From contig NZ_BCUS01000035.1 in NCBI RefSeq assembly GCF_001591345.1, positions 1-55,247 on the forward strand: a DNA stretch of 55,247 bases, written 5' to 3'. The position numbers were made by a program, and so were the translations under genes. Position 1 is the stretch's first letter, and the number at the start of each line of letters is the position of its first letter. This DNA is from Variovorax boronicumulans NBRC 103145 (GTDB taxonomy: Bacteria > Pseudomonadota > Gammaproteobacteria > Burkholderiales > Burkholderiaceae_C). Under the pieces are notes generated by a model that had not been told where the DNA came from, searched no databases, and saw only the letters and a program-made list of their open reading frames with translations. Shown here in pieces: positions 39,896 through 50,960 of the stretch.

Positions 39896-41860
39896 TCAGT
39901 TGGCCGCCGCGGGCTGCACGCCCTCTTCCAGGAACACCTTGTCCAGGTAGGTCGCGAACTGCCGCGTGAACGCGGGCCGCAGGTGGCCGTGGTCCTTGTA
40001 GGCCGGCGCACCGTCGGGCATCGTCCGCGGGCACTGGCCGTCCTTGCACAGGGCGCCCAGCACGTCGATCGCCTCCGCGCCGCTGGCGGCCGCGATCTGC
40101 AGGAGCCGCTGGTTGAGCTTCACCTGGTCGGCGAGCACGGGCGCGGTCGGCGAATTGCCCACCACCGAGAGCGTGCGCAGCCGGCTGCCCTCGATCATGC
40201 GGCGCGGCTCGAAGTCGTCGCCCAGCGCGTTGTCCAGCAGCAGATAGACCTTTTTCTTCTGCTTGACCAGCTCGGTCACCCACGCCTGCAGCGCCACCAG
40301 CGAGGGCTCGATGCCGGCGCGGTCGCCGCGGGTCAGGGAGAGCGACGCGCCGTTCGCGCGCAGCACGTAGTCCAGCGGGAAATCGCCCGTGAAGTAGCAG
40401 TTCCAGCAGCTGCCGATCAGCACCGTGTCGATCTGCGGGTCGCGTGCCATCGCCATCCACTGGTCGCGGGCCGGGCCGCAGCCGGGGTTCTGCTCGGCGA
40501 AGACGTTCGGAATGGCCGGGCACGCGCCGTAGGTGAAGAAGTAGGTGGTCGCCATGCGCTCGGGCGCGAGGCGTGCCAGCTCCGCGGCACGCGGGCCGTA
40601 TTCGATGACGTGGCTGTCGCCGATCAGCAGCACCTTGCGGGCGCCGTTGCCGATGCGATTCACCGCGTAGGGTCCGAAGTTCTCCGAGGAAAAGCCGGCG
40701 TAGTAGTCACCGTCCACCGTCGCATCGGTCACCTTCTGCAGCAGCTCGCTGTTGTGGCGGGCGGGCAAACCGTTGAGCACGGCCACGCCGGCCACGGCCA
40801 CGAAGGCCCCGGTGCCCACGAGCGTGCGCAGCATGCCTGCGCCCAGGCGGGCCCGCGTGAACCGTTCGATGAAGCGGTAGGTCAGCCAGGCCAGCAGCAC
40901 GCTGGCCACCACCATCGTCACGCGCGTGCCCACCGACGGCTCCGCGCCCTTGACGATCCGCGCATACACCAGGAGCGGCCAGTGCCACAGGTACAGCGGA
41001 TAGCTGATCAGGCCGATCCACACCATCGCGCGGTTCGACAGGAAGTACTTGTTCAGCACACCCGTCGGGCCGGCCGCGATGCAGCTCACCGCGCCCAGCG
41101 TCGGCAGCAGCGCCCACCAGCCGGGGAAGGCCTTGTCGCTACGGATCATCACGAGGCCCAGCACGATCAGGCCCACGCCCAGCACCGACTGCACATGGCT
41201 GCGCCAGACGCTCGGCGCCGACGGCTTCATCCGCATGCAGGCCAGGATGCCGCCCACCATGAGTTCCCAGAAGCGCGAAGCCGGCGAATAGAAGGCCGCC
41301 GTGCGGAACGGGTGGATCGTCGTCACGTTGATGAGGAACGACACCACCGCCAGCACCCACAACACGCGCACGATCGGCCAACGCCTGCGCCAGGCCAGCC
41401 CGAGCAGCAGCGGCCAGAAAATGTAGAACTGTTCTTCGATGCCCAGCGACCACAGGTGCAGCAGCGGCTTGGTCTCGGCGGCCGTGTCGAAGTAACCGGC
41501 CTCGCTCCAGAAGACGAAGTTGGCCACGAAGCCCACGCCGCCCAGCGCCTGCTTGCCCAGCTCGACGAATTCCTTGTTGAGCAGCACGTACCAGCCGAAG
41601 GCCAGCACGCCCGCCAGCATCAGCATCAGTGCCGGGAAGATCCGACGGATGCGCCGTGCGTAGAAATCGCGGTAGCTGAAATCGCCGGCCGCGTGGCTCT
41701 GCATGATGATCGTCGTGATCAGGAAGCCCGAGATCACGAAGAAGATGTCGACGCCGATGAAGCCGCCCGGCAGCAGCTTCGGAAAAGCGTGGAAGATGAC
41801 GACCGAGGCCACGGCCACGGCGCGCAGGCCGTCGATGTCGGCACGGTACTTGGGATGCAT
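39896..41860 (-). CDS. OafA-type acyltransferase (acyltransferase-3 membrane domain fused to SGNH domain)
   Basis: This 654-residue protein begins MHPKYRADIDGLRAVAVASVVIFHAFPKLLPGG, with the AT3 catalytic histidine H24. It has about ten TM helices to residue 370 and then a periplasmic SGNH domain with GDSH (LLIGDSHVIEYGP) and a C-terminal DHGHLRPAF segment. OafA-type enzymes O-acetylate LPS O-antigen, peptidoglycan or exopolysaccharide. The target here is unknown. It lies 37 bp after mutT in the same direction and may be read from the secA-argJ operon. It is the second, unrelated O-acylation system within 6 kb. Confidence 0.93.
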   Translation of the reverse strand: MHPKYRADIDGLRAVAVASVVIFHAFPKLLPGGFIGVDIFFVISGFLITTIIMQSHAAGDFSYRDFYARRIRRIFPALMLMLAGVLAFGWYVLLNKEFVELGKQALGGVGFVANFVFWSEAGYFDTAAETKPLLHLWSLGIEEQFYIFWPLLLGLAWRRRWPIVRVLWVLAVVSFLINVTTIHPFRTAAFYSPASRFWELMVGGILACMRMKPSAPSVWRSHVQSVLGVGLIVLGLVMIRSDKAFPGWWALLPTLGAVSCIAAGPTGVLNKYFLSNRAMVWIGLISYPLYLWHWPLLVYARIVKGAEPSVGTRVTMVVASVLLAWLTYRFIERFTRARLGAGMLRTLVGTGAFVAVAGVAVLNGLPARHNSELLQKVTDATVDGDYYAGFSSENFGPYAVNRIGNGARKVLLIGDSHVIEYGPRAAELARLAPERMATTYFFTYGACPAIPNVFAEQNPGCGPARDQWMAMARDPQIDTVLIGSCWNCYFTGDFPLDYVLRANGASLSLTRGDRAGIEPSLVALQAWVTELVKQKKKVYLLLDNALGDDFEPRRMIEGSRLRTLSVVGNSPTAPVLADQVKLNQRLLQIAAASGAEAIDVLGALCKDGQCPRTMPDGAPAYKDHGHLRPAFTRQFATYLDKVFLEEGVQPAAAN

Positions 41861-41897
41861 ATCTCTTACTTCTGGACCACGGTCGTGCCGTGCGTCG

Positions 41898-42356
41898 TCA
41901 GGCGACGCTCGACACCGCCTCGGCGGCCGACGCGGGCAGGCCGCGTTCCTCGACCAGCCACGCCAGCACCGGCAGCGCGCCCGGCAGCACCGGCGCCACG
42001 TCGAGCGGCAGTTGCTGCCAGGCCATGGCCTGGCTTTCGCGCATTTCGAACTCGCCGGTCCAGTCCGTCACCTTGCACCAGTGCAGGCGCACCAGCGCGT
42101 GCGGGTAGTCGTGCTCCGTGACCTTCCAGACCTCGGCGCCGCCGATGGTGATACCCAGTTCTTCCTGCAGCTCGCGGCGCAGGGCTTCCTCGACCGTTTC
42201 GCCGGCCTCGATCTTGCCGCCCGGGAACTCCCAGTAGCCCGCATAGGCCTTGCCTTCGGGGCGCGTGGTGAGCAGCAGCGCCTCGTCGGCCAGCCGGATC
42301 AGCACACCGACAGCCACTTCGGTGTGCTTGCGCGCCGATGTCACAGCCTCGCTCAC
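41898..42356 (-). CDS. mutT: MutT/Nudix 8-oxo-dGTP diphosphatase
   Basis: This 152-residue Nudix hydrolase has the Nudix box running from GGKIEAGETVEEALRR to QEELGI, preceded by GYWEFPGG, the MutT hallmark. It sanitises 8-oxo-dGTP. I choose the GTG at 42356 because it overlaps the TGA of the upstream ATPase (GTGA, 4 nt). The protein then starts [18 protein letters not shown]. It lies in the conserved secA-argJ-ATPase-mutT order. Confidence 0.9.
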   Translation of the reverse strand: MSEAVTSARKHTEVAVGVLIRLADEALLLTTRPEGKAYAGYWEFPGGKIEAGETVEEALRRELQEELGITIGGAEVWKVTEHDYPHALVRLHWCKVTDWTGEFEMRESQAMAWQQLPLDVAPVLPGALPVLAWLVEERGLPASAAEAVSSVA

Positions 42357-43228
42357 GCGCCGGCCCGCCCTGCGTAATCGCGCGCGAACTGGTAGGCCAC
42401 GCGGCCGCTGCGCGAGCCGCGCTCCAGCGCCCACACGAGCGCCTCGGGCCGTGCCGCCGCGATGGCCGCGTCGTCGACGCCGAACGACGAGAGCCACTGG
42501 CCCACGATCGTCAGGTATTCGTTCTGGCTGAAGGGATAGAAGCTCACCCAGAGGCCGAAGCGCTCCGACAGCGAAATCTTCTCTTCGATCACCTCGCCCG
42601 GATGCACCTCGCCGTCGTCCGTGTGCTTGTACGTGAGGTTGTCCTTCATGTACTCGGGCAGCAGGTGGCGCCGGTTGCTGGTGGCGTAGATCAGCACGTT
42701 GGGCGTCGAGGCGGCAATCGATCCGTCGAGGATCGACTTGAGCGCCTTGTAGCCCGGCTCGCCCTCGTCGAAGCTCAGGTCGTCGCTGAAGACGATGAAC
42801 TTCTCGGGGCGCTGCGACACCACCTCGACGATGTCGGGCAGGTCGGTGAGCTCGGCCTTGTCGACCTCGATCAGGCGCAGGCCCTGCGGCGCGTAGGCCT
42901 GCAGGCAGGCGCGGATCAGCGACGACTTGCCCGTGCCGCGTGCGCCGGTCAGCAGCACGTTGTTGGCCGGCTTGCCTTCGACGAACTGGCGCGTGTTGCG
43001 TTCGATCTTTTCCTTCTGGACGTCGATTTCCCTCAGCGAATCGAGCGCCATCGTGGCCACGTGCTTCACGGGCTCCAGCACGCCATGGCCGGAGCTGCGG
43101 CGGCGGTAGCGCCACGCGATGGAGGCGCTCCAGTCGGTCGGCGCGGCCAGCGGCTGCGGCAGGATCGATTCGATGCGGCCGATGAGCTGCTCGGCGCGCT
43201 CGATGAGCTTCTGGAACTGCTCGTTCAT
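42353..43228 (-). CDS. DUF815-family AAA ATPase
   Basis: This 291-residue P-loop protein has Walker [12 protein letters not shown] and a Walker B-like region [15 protein letters not shown], followed by [13 protein letters not shown] (sensor 1). It is one of the DUF815 ATPases, whose cellular role is not settled. The start [13 protein letters not shown] at 43228 overlaps the argJ stop as ATGA. The longer in-frame N-terminus would run into argJ and is rejected. It lies between argJ and mutT, a conserved beta-proteobacterial arrangement. Confidence 0.9.
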   Translation of the reverse strand: MNEQFQKLIERAEQLIGRIESILPQPLAAPTDWSASIAWRYRRRSSGHGVLEPVKHVATMALDSLREIDVQKEKIERNTRQFVEGKPANNVLLTGARGTGKSSLIRACLQAYAPQGLRLIEVDKAELTDLPDIVEVVSQRPEKFIVFSDDLSFDEGEPGYKALKSILDGSIAASTPNVLIYATSNRRHLLPEYMKDNLTYKHTDDGEVHPGEVIEEKISLSERFGLWVSFYPFSQNEYLTIVGQWLSSFGVDDAAIAAARPEALVWALERGSRSGRVAYQFARDYAGRAGA

Positions 43229-44454
43229 GACCGGTAGTCGGCGTTGATGGTCACGTATTCGTGGCTGAAGTCGCAGGTCCACACGGTGTCGCTGGCGGTG
43301 CCGCGGCCCAGGCCGATGCGCACGGTGATTTCGCTCTGCTTCATCACGCGCTGGCCGTCTTCCTCACGGTACGACGGGTTGCGCCCGCCCTTCACCGCCA
43401 CGTGCACGTCGTCCAGGAACAGGTCGATGCCGGTTTGGTCGAGGTCGGCAATGCCGGCATAGCCGACGGCCGCCAGGATGCGGCCCAGGTTCGGGTCGCT
43501 GGCGAAGAAAGCGGTCTTGACCAGCGGCGAATGCGCCACGGCATAAGCCACCTGGCGGCACTCGGCCCCGTCCTTGCCGCCGTCGACCTGGATGGTGATG
43601 AACTTGGTCGCGCCTTCGCCGTCGCGCACGATGGCTTGCGCCAGCAGGCGGGCCACGTCGCGCATCGCGGCCACGAGCGCCTGGCCGTCGGTCGAGTCGA
43701 GCGAGGTGATGGTCGCGTGCGCGGCCTTCTGCGTGGCGATGACCACGAAGGAGTCGTTGGTCGAGGTGTCGCCGTCGATGGTCACGCGGTTGAACGAGGC
43801 GTCGGCCAGCTGCGTGGCCAGCGGCTGGATCAGCGCCGGGTCGATCTTCGCGTCGGTCGCCATGAAGCCGAGCATGGTCGCCATGTTCGGGCGGATCATG
43901 CCGGCGCCCTTGCTGATGCCGGTGATGGTGACCGTGGCGCCGCCGATCTGCACCCGGCGGCTGAACGCCTTGGGGATCGTGTCGGTGGTCATGATGCCTT
44001 CGGCGGCACGGGCCCAGTTGTTTTCCGACGCGTCGGCCAGCGCGGCCGGCAGGCCGGCTTCGATGCGGTCCACGGGCAGCGGCTCCATGATCACGCCGGT
44101 CGAGAACGGCAGGATCTGCTCGGGAGCGAGCTCCAGGTGGCGCGCCAGCGCGATGCAGGTGGAGCGCGTGCGCATCAGGCCGTCTTCGCCGGTGCCGGCG
44201 TTGGCGTTGCCGGTGTTGATCACCATCGCGCGGATGCCGTAGTTGGCCTTCAGGTGATCGCGGCAGACCTGCACCGGGGCGGCGCAGAAGCGGTTCTGCG
44301 TGAACACGCCGCCGACCGCCGAGCCTTCGTCGATCAGCACGACGGTCAGGTCCTTGCGGTTGGCCTTGCGCACGCCGGCTTCGGCCACGCCGATGCGGAC
44401 GCCGGGCACCGCGAACAAGGCGGCGGGATCGGGAGCGGACAGGTTCACGGGCAT
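43225..44454 (-). CDS. argJ: Bifunctional ornithine acetyltransferase/N-acetylglutamate synthase
   Basis: This 409-residue protein has the self-cleavage site between A192 and T193 in [14 protein letters not shown], which generates alpha and beta chains with Thr193 as nucleophile. It transfers acetyl from N-acetylornithine to glutamate, the cyclic arginine pathway. [13 protein letters not shown] and [12 protein letters not shown] segments are typical. It lies 30 bp downstream of secA. Confidence 0.96.
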   Translation of the reverse strand: MPVNLSAPDPAALFAVPGVRIGVAEAGVRKANRKDLTVVLIDEGSAVGGVFTQNRFCAAPVQVCRDHLKANYGIRAMVINTGNANAGTGEDGLMRTRSTCIALARHLELAPEQILPFSTGVIMEPLPVDRIEAGLPAALADASENNWARAAEGIMTTDTIPKAFSRRVQIGGATVTITGISKGAGMIRPNMATMLGFMATDAKIDPALIQPLATQLADASFNRVTIDGDTSTNDSFVVIATQKAAHATITSLDSTDGQALVAAMRDVARLLAQAIVRDGEGATKFITIQVDGGKDGAECRQVAYAVAHSPLVKTAFFASDPNLGRILAAVGYAGIADLDQTGIDLFLDDVHVAVKGGRNPSYREEDGQRVMKQSEITVRIGLGRGTASDTVWTCDFSHEYVTINADYRS

Positions 44455-44484
44455 GGGATATCTCTCAATGAAAGGTGCGGGACT

Positions 44485-47271
<2,787 letters not shown>

Positions 47272-47412
47272 GGGCGTGGAGAGGGGCGGGCACCTGACAC
47301 GACAGGCACTGCGACCGGATTCCCTAAGATATGGTGAAAGCAGTTGGGCGCACCTTCTTCGAATGCAAGCTTCGCAAGTCTCGAAGTCGGATGGCCCCGT
47401 TCCGGAACAAAC

Positions 47413-47430
47413 GCCGACGCACGCGTCGGC
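47413..47430. promoter_or_regulatory. 18-bp palindrome between secA and the DciA-like gene
   Basis: GCCGACGC-AC-GCGTCGGC is a perfect inverted repeat with a 2-bp centre. It lies 46 bp before the DciA-like ATG and about 140 bp before secA. It could be an operator, a hairpin in the leader RNA, or a short repeat. No U-run follows. Confidence 0.45.
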
Positions 47431-47475
47431 AAACCGGGCATTTTAGCTGTCTTGTTTCTAACCCCTGGATTACCC

Positions 47476-47784
47476 ATGTATCGCCGACTGCCCCCCGCCA
47501 TTTCACTGCACGATGCTGCGGCAGGCGCCCCCACCCTGGGGAGCCTGATGGCGCGCGCGCGGGACACGGCCGAGCGGCTGAAGGCCATCGAAGGGTTGAT
47601 TCCGCCGGCCATGCGCGCGGCCATCCAGCCGGGGCCGGCCGAGGGCGACGTGTGGTGCCTGCTGGTCAAGGGCAGCGCCGCTGCCGCCAAGCTGCGGCAG
47701 CTGTCGCCGATGCTGGTCACGCGGCTGAAGAACCGGGGCTGGGACGTCGCGACGATCCGCATCAAGGTGCACACGGGGCGCTGA
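47476..47784 (+). CDS. DUF721 (DciA-like) protein
   Basis: This 102-residue basic protein matches the DUF721 pattern (LMARARDTAERLKAIEGLIPPAMRAAIQPG followed by GDVWCLLVKGSAAAAKLRQLSPMLVTRL). DUF721/DciA proteins help load the DnaB replicative helicase in bacteria lacking DnaC and are often encoded beside secA. The ATG at 47476 gives the conserved MYRRLPP start, and a longer frame upstream is rejected. It ends 21 bp from a convergent PLP-enzyme gene. Confidence 0.82.
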   Translation: MYRRLPPAISLHDAAAGAPTLGSLMARARDTAERLKAIEGLIPPAMRAAIQPGPAEGDVWCLLVKGSAAAAKLRQLSPMLVTRLKNRGWDVATIRIKVHTGR

Positions 47785-47805
47785 GCCCCGGGGTCGCACA
47801 CCGCC

Positions 47806-49041
47806 TCAGGCGGCCACGGCGCGATCGGGCCAGCTCGGGTCGCTCGACGCGTCGGAGGTCAGCACCATCACGACATGCGCATCGGCCGCGATGGTCTCGG
47901 CCTCGCGCAGTTGCCGCACCGCCCCCAGGCCCGCCGCTGCTGCCAGTTCGGCACTCACGCCGGCCGCAGTAAGCAGCCGCCGCGCCGCGCGGGCCTCGTC
48001 GTCGCCCACCACCACCGCACCGCCGCCACTGGCCGTGGCGGCCTGCCATTGCAGGTAAGTGACCGTCGCGCCCGCGCTCGACAGCTGCGCCGTGCGACCG
48101 GGGTAGCTGCCATTGAGTGCTCCGCCGCCGAGCACGCGCGACAGCCGCGGGAAGGGCTCGACCAGCCACATCCGCGGCAGGCGCGCGATGCGCCCCGCCG
48201 CCAGCAACTCGCGAAAACCGGCGTAGATGCCCCAGGCCATGTCGCCGCGACCGGTCGGCACCACGACGTGGTCGGGCAGGCCGCCGTCCTTCAGGCACTC
48301 TTCGGCGATGGCCTTGTAGCCCTCCACGCCCAAGGGCGCGCTGCCCAGCGCGGGCAGGCGGTAGTTGGAGAGCGCGAAATACCCCGGGTACTGCGAGCGC
48401 TCGCGCACGAAGCCCCAGCGGCCGGTGTTGTCGGCGAACACATAGCGCCGCGCGCCCAGTGCGTCGAGCTGGCGGGCATAGGTGGCGGGCATCGCCTCGT
48501 AGGAGGCCACCTCACAACCGAGCCCCGCGGCCCAGGCGTAGTGCGCCGCCGACACCGCCGTGTTGCCCGACGAGGCGAGCACCAGCGTGTGGGCGCCGGC
48601 GTCCAGCGCCTGCGCCACGCCCATCGCGGTCAGCCGGTCTTTCGGCGAGCCGGTCGGGTTGCGCGATTCGTCCTTGATGCTCAGGCGCGCGATGTCGAAC
48701 TGCCGCGCGAGCTCGGGCATGTCGTGCTGCGGTGTGTTTCCTTCGCCGAGCGAGAAGCCCTGCACGTACGGCATCGGCACGACATCCGGGCCGCCGGGCC
48801 GGTAGCTGGCGCGCAGCCCGACATGGAAGCCGGCCTGCCGGCAGGCCGGGCAGCCGTCGTTGGCGAGCGTGACCGGGTACAGCGCGTCGCAGCGCAGGCA
48901 CTGCAGCCCCTGCAGGCGCGGATTGCGCTGCGGCGTGAACGAGCGGCCGAGCACCCCGGCCGGCCGCCCCGGCAGGAAGGTCTGCGCGGGGCTCTCCGGC
49001 GGCGCGGTGAACTTGAAGTCCAGAACGGGCGATGGGGTCAC
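47806..49041 (-). CDS. Threonine-synthase-like PLP-dependent enzyme with N-terminal zinc ribbon
   Basis: This protein of about 411 residues has an N-terminal CLRC...CPAC zinc ribbon (about 45-70) and then the type II PLP fold. The Schiff-base lysine is in NPTGSPKDRLTAMG and the cofactor phosphate loop includes LASSGNTAVSAAHYA. It resembles ThrC, which converts O-phosphohomoserine to threonine. It lacks hom/thrB neighbours, so it may be a paralogue with another substrate. I favour the GTG at 49041. The TTG at 49092 would add 17 residues upstream of the family start. An AT-rich stretch with TTGAAT-N16-TATTAA precedes it. Confidence 0.82.
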   Translation of the reverse strand: MTPSPVLDFKFTAPPESPAQTFLPGRPAGVLGRSFTPQRNPRLQGLQCLRCDALYPVTLANDGCPACRQAGFHVGLRASYRPGGPDVVPMPYVQGFSLGEGNTPQHDMPELARQFDIARLSIKDESRNPTGSPKDRLTAMGVAQALDAGAHTLVLASSGNTAVSAAHYAWAAGLGCEVASYEAMPATYARQLDALGARRYVFADNTGRWGFVRERSQYPGYFALSNYRLPALGSAPLGVEGYKAIAEECLKDGGLPDHVVVPTGRGDMAWGIYAGFRELLAAGRIARLPRMWLVEPFPRLSRVLGGGALNGSYPGRTAQLSSAGATVTYLQWQAATASGGGAVVVGDDEARAARRLLTAAGVSAELAAAAGLGAVRQLREAETIAADAHVVMVLTSDASSDPSWPDRAVAA

Positions 49042-49145
49042 GGATCGTTGACTCGTTAATAAATGTGACCGAATCTTATTCAAAATCAACAAAATCCACG
49101 ATACGGGAGTTCATCCCATTGCAGCGGATTTCAGTTTTCCTTCAC

Positions 49146-49838
49146 TTATTTCCAGCTGAATTCGTGGTTCAGCCCGATCACCACGCCGCGCACGCCTTGT
49201 GGCCCGGTGCGCGAGGTGCTGATGTCGACGCTGATCAGCGGCGTCAGGCTGAAGCGGCCGCCCACGCGCGAGGTCCACACGCCCCCGGCCCGGTTGCGCT
49301 CCGCGATCAGCGACACGGCGTCGTTCAGCGCCCACTCCACCGCCAGGCCGCCGCGCGGCGTGCGCGCGCCGGTGCCCAGCGCCCAGTCGGCGCCCAGGTT
49401 GGCGTGGAATTGCAGGCTGCCGGTGGGTCGCCAGGTGAGCGGCACGACCAGCTGGCCGCCCCAGCGACCGCCACGCCGCAGGTCGGCCACCGCGCCCATC
49501 GACACGGCGGCGCTGAAGGGCGCGTCGGCGGCCGTGCCGGCAAAGGTCCATTTGAGTTGCGGGCCGCCCGTGACCGAATGGACGCCCTGCGCCGAGAGCC
49601 GGTCGAAGTTCAGCCCCAGCTCGACCGGCCCGACCCGGCAGGCCGGCCCGACATGGAAACCCGTCGTGACCGGCTCGGCGCCGCTGCGGCCCCACCAGGT
49701 TTCGTACTGGCACTGGCCGGGATCGAGCGTGCCGGCATCGTCGACATCGAAGTGGCCGGCGGCCTGCGCGCCCAGGCCCGGCAACGCCGCGACTGCGGCA
49801 ACGAGCAGGCGTGCGGTGCGTTTGTTGTTGTTCTTCAT
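49146..49838 (-). CDS. Exported beta-rich protein, probably outer-membrane, unknown function
   Basis: This 230-residue protein has a clear signal peptide (MKNNNKRTARLLVAAVAALP, cleaved near AQAAGH). The rest alternates polar and hydrophobic residues, with many Gly and aromatic residues, and ends NHEFSWK, which suggests an outer-membrane beta barrel of 8-10 strands. Two cysteines lie in the early mature region. I do not recognise a named family. The start at 49838 follows GGGAAGCACGAG. It lies between the PLP enzyme gene and the two-component system, all on the minus strand, but a functional link is not shown. Confidence 0.75.
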   Translation of the reverse strand: MKNNNKRTARLLVAAVAALPGLGAQAAGHFDVDDAGTLDPGQCQYETWWGRSGAEPVTTGFHVGPACRVGPVELGLNFDRLSAQGVHSVTGGPQLKWTFAGTAADAPFSAAVSMGAVADLRRGGRWGGQLVVPLTWRPTGSLQFHANLGADWALGTGARTPRGGLAVEWALNDAVSLIAERNRAGGVWTSRVGGRFSLTPLISVDISTSRTGPQGVRGVVIGLNHEFSWK

Positions 49839-49928
49839 CTCGTGCTTCCCTCAGAGAGCCCTGCCTCATTCTAGGAAGCCGGAAAGTCCACGCCATGACG
49901 CGGCGCGGCCCTCTCACCCTTCACGACC

Positions 49929-50960
49929 TCAGAACTCGAACTGCGGCTGCAGCTCGCGGATGCGCTTGATCGCCACGCCGGCCGCTGCCGTGCGCGTCTC
50001 CACGCCCAGCTTCACGTACACGCGCTCCAGGTGCTTCTTGGCGGTGGCCGGGCTGCTGCCGAGGATCTCGCCGATGTCCTTGTTGGTCTTGCCCTTGACC
50101 ACCCAGTACAGCACCTCGGCCTCGCGCGCCGTGAGCTTCAGGCTCAGGCTCATGGCCTCGATCACGGCGGTGTCGGACACCTCGCGCATGACGATCATCC
50201 ATTCGTCGCCGGCGTCGTCCTCGCCGGTCTGGCGGTGCAGCCGCAGGCTCAGGCTGCGCGCACCCTGCGCGATGACCAGCGCCGGCGGCTCGATGCCGCG
50301 CGCGCGGGCTTCGGGCGCGTGCTGGCGCAGCCAGCCGAGCACGGCCGGCGGCGTCTCGGGCGCCTGCGTTTCGCAGTAGCGCCCCAGCAGGTCGCGCGCC
50401 AGCGCCGTCTGCCAGATCAGCCGCCCTTCGGGCAGCCGCACCGTGATGCTCGCGTAGCCGAAGGCGTCGAGCGCATTGCGCGCCTGGCCGGCCTGGTGCG
50501 CCTCCTGCCGCGCGCGGCGCGCGCCCTGCAGGTGCACGTTCATGCGCGCCAGCACTTCCTTGGGTTTGATCGGCTTGGTGACGTAGTCGACCCCGCCCGC
50601 CTCGAGCGCAGCCACGAGGTGCTCGGTTTCGGTGAGGCCCGTCATGAACACGATGGGGATGTGCGCGGTGGCCGCATCGGCCTTGAGCCGGCGCGCCACC
50701 TCGAAGCCGTCGATGCCCGGCATCATCGCGTCGAGCAGCACGATGTCGGGGCGCGCCTGCGCGGCGCGCTGCAGCGCCTGCTCGCCGTTGGTGGCGATGA
50801 GCACGGTGTAGCCCGATTCGTCGAGCGCGTCGTGCAGCACGGCGAGGTTGTCGGGCACGTCGTCGACGATCAGCACCAGGTCGCCGTGGGCGCCCTGCTG
50901 TTCACGCAGCGTGCGGGCGAGTGGCGAAGCGGGCATGGTGGGTGGAGACAACTGGGTCAT
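49929..50960 (-). CDS. Response regulator: receiver + middle domain + LuxR-type HTH
   Basis: This 343-residue regulator has a receiver domain (about 28-145) with acidic residues D33/D34, phospho-acceptor D77 in [13 protein letters not shown] and K129 in VTKPIKP. A 130-residue middle region (150-270, [22 protein letters not shown]) looks PAS-like. A GerE/LuxR HTH (about 276-335, [26 protein letters not shown]) binds DNA. The middle domain is unusual, because NarL/FixJ regulators normally join receiver and HTH directly. The ATG overlaps the sensor kinase stop (ATGA), so kinase and regulator are a coupled pair. The likely target is the divergent urease operon or its own promoter, by inference. 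Confidence 0.92.
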   Translation of the reverse strand: MTQLSPPTMPASPLARTLREQQGAHGDLVLIVDDVPDNLAVLHDALDESGYTVLIATNGEQALQRAAQARPDIVLLDAMMPGIDGFEVARRLKADAATAHIPIVFMTGLTETEHLVAALEAGGVDYVTKPIKPKEVLARMNVHLQGARRARQEAHQAGQARNALDAFGYASITVRLPEGRLIWQTALARDLLGRYCETQAPETPPAVLGWLRQHAPEARARGIEPPALVIAQGARSLSLRLHRQTGEDDAGDEWMIVMREVSDTAVIEAMSLSLKLTAREAEVLYWVVKGKTNKDIGEILGSSPATAKKHLERVYVKLGVETRTAAAGVAIKRIRELQPQFEF

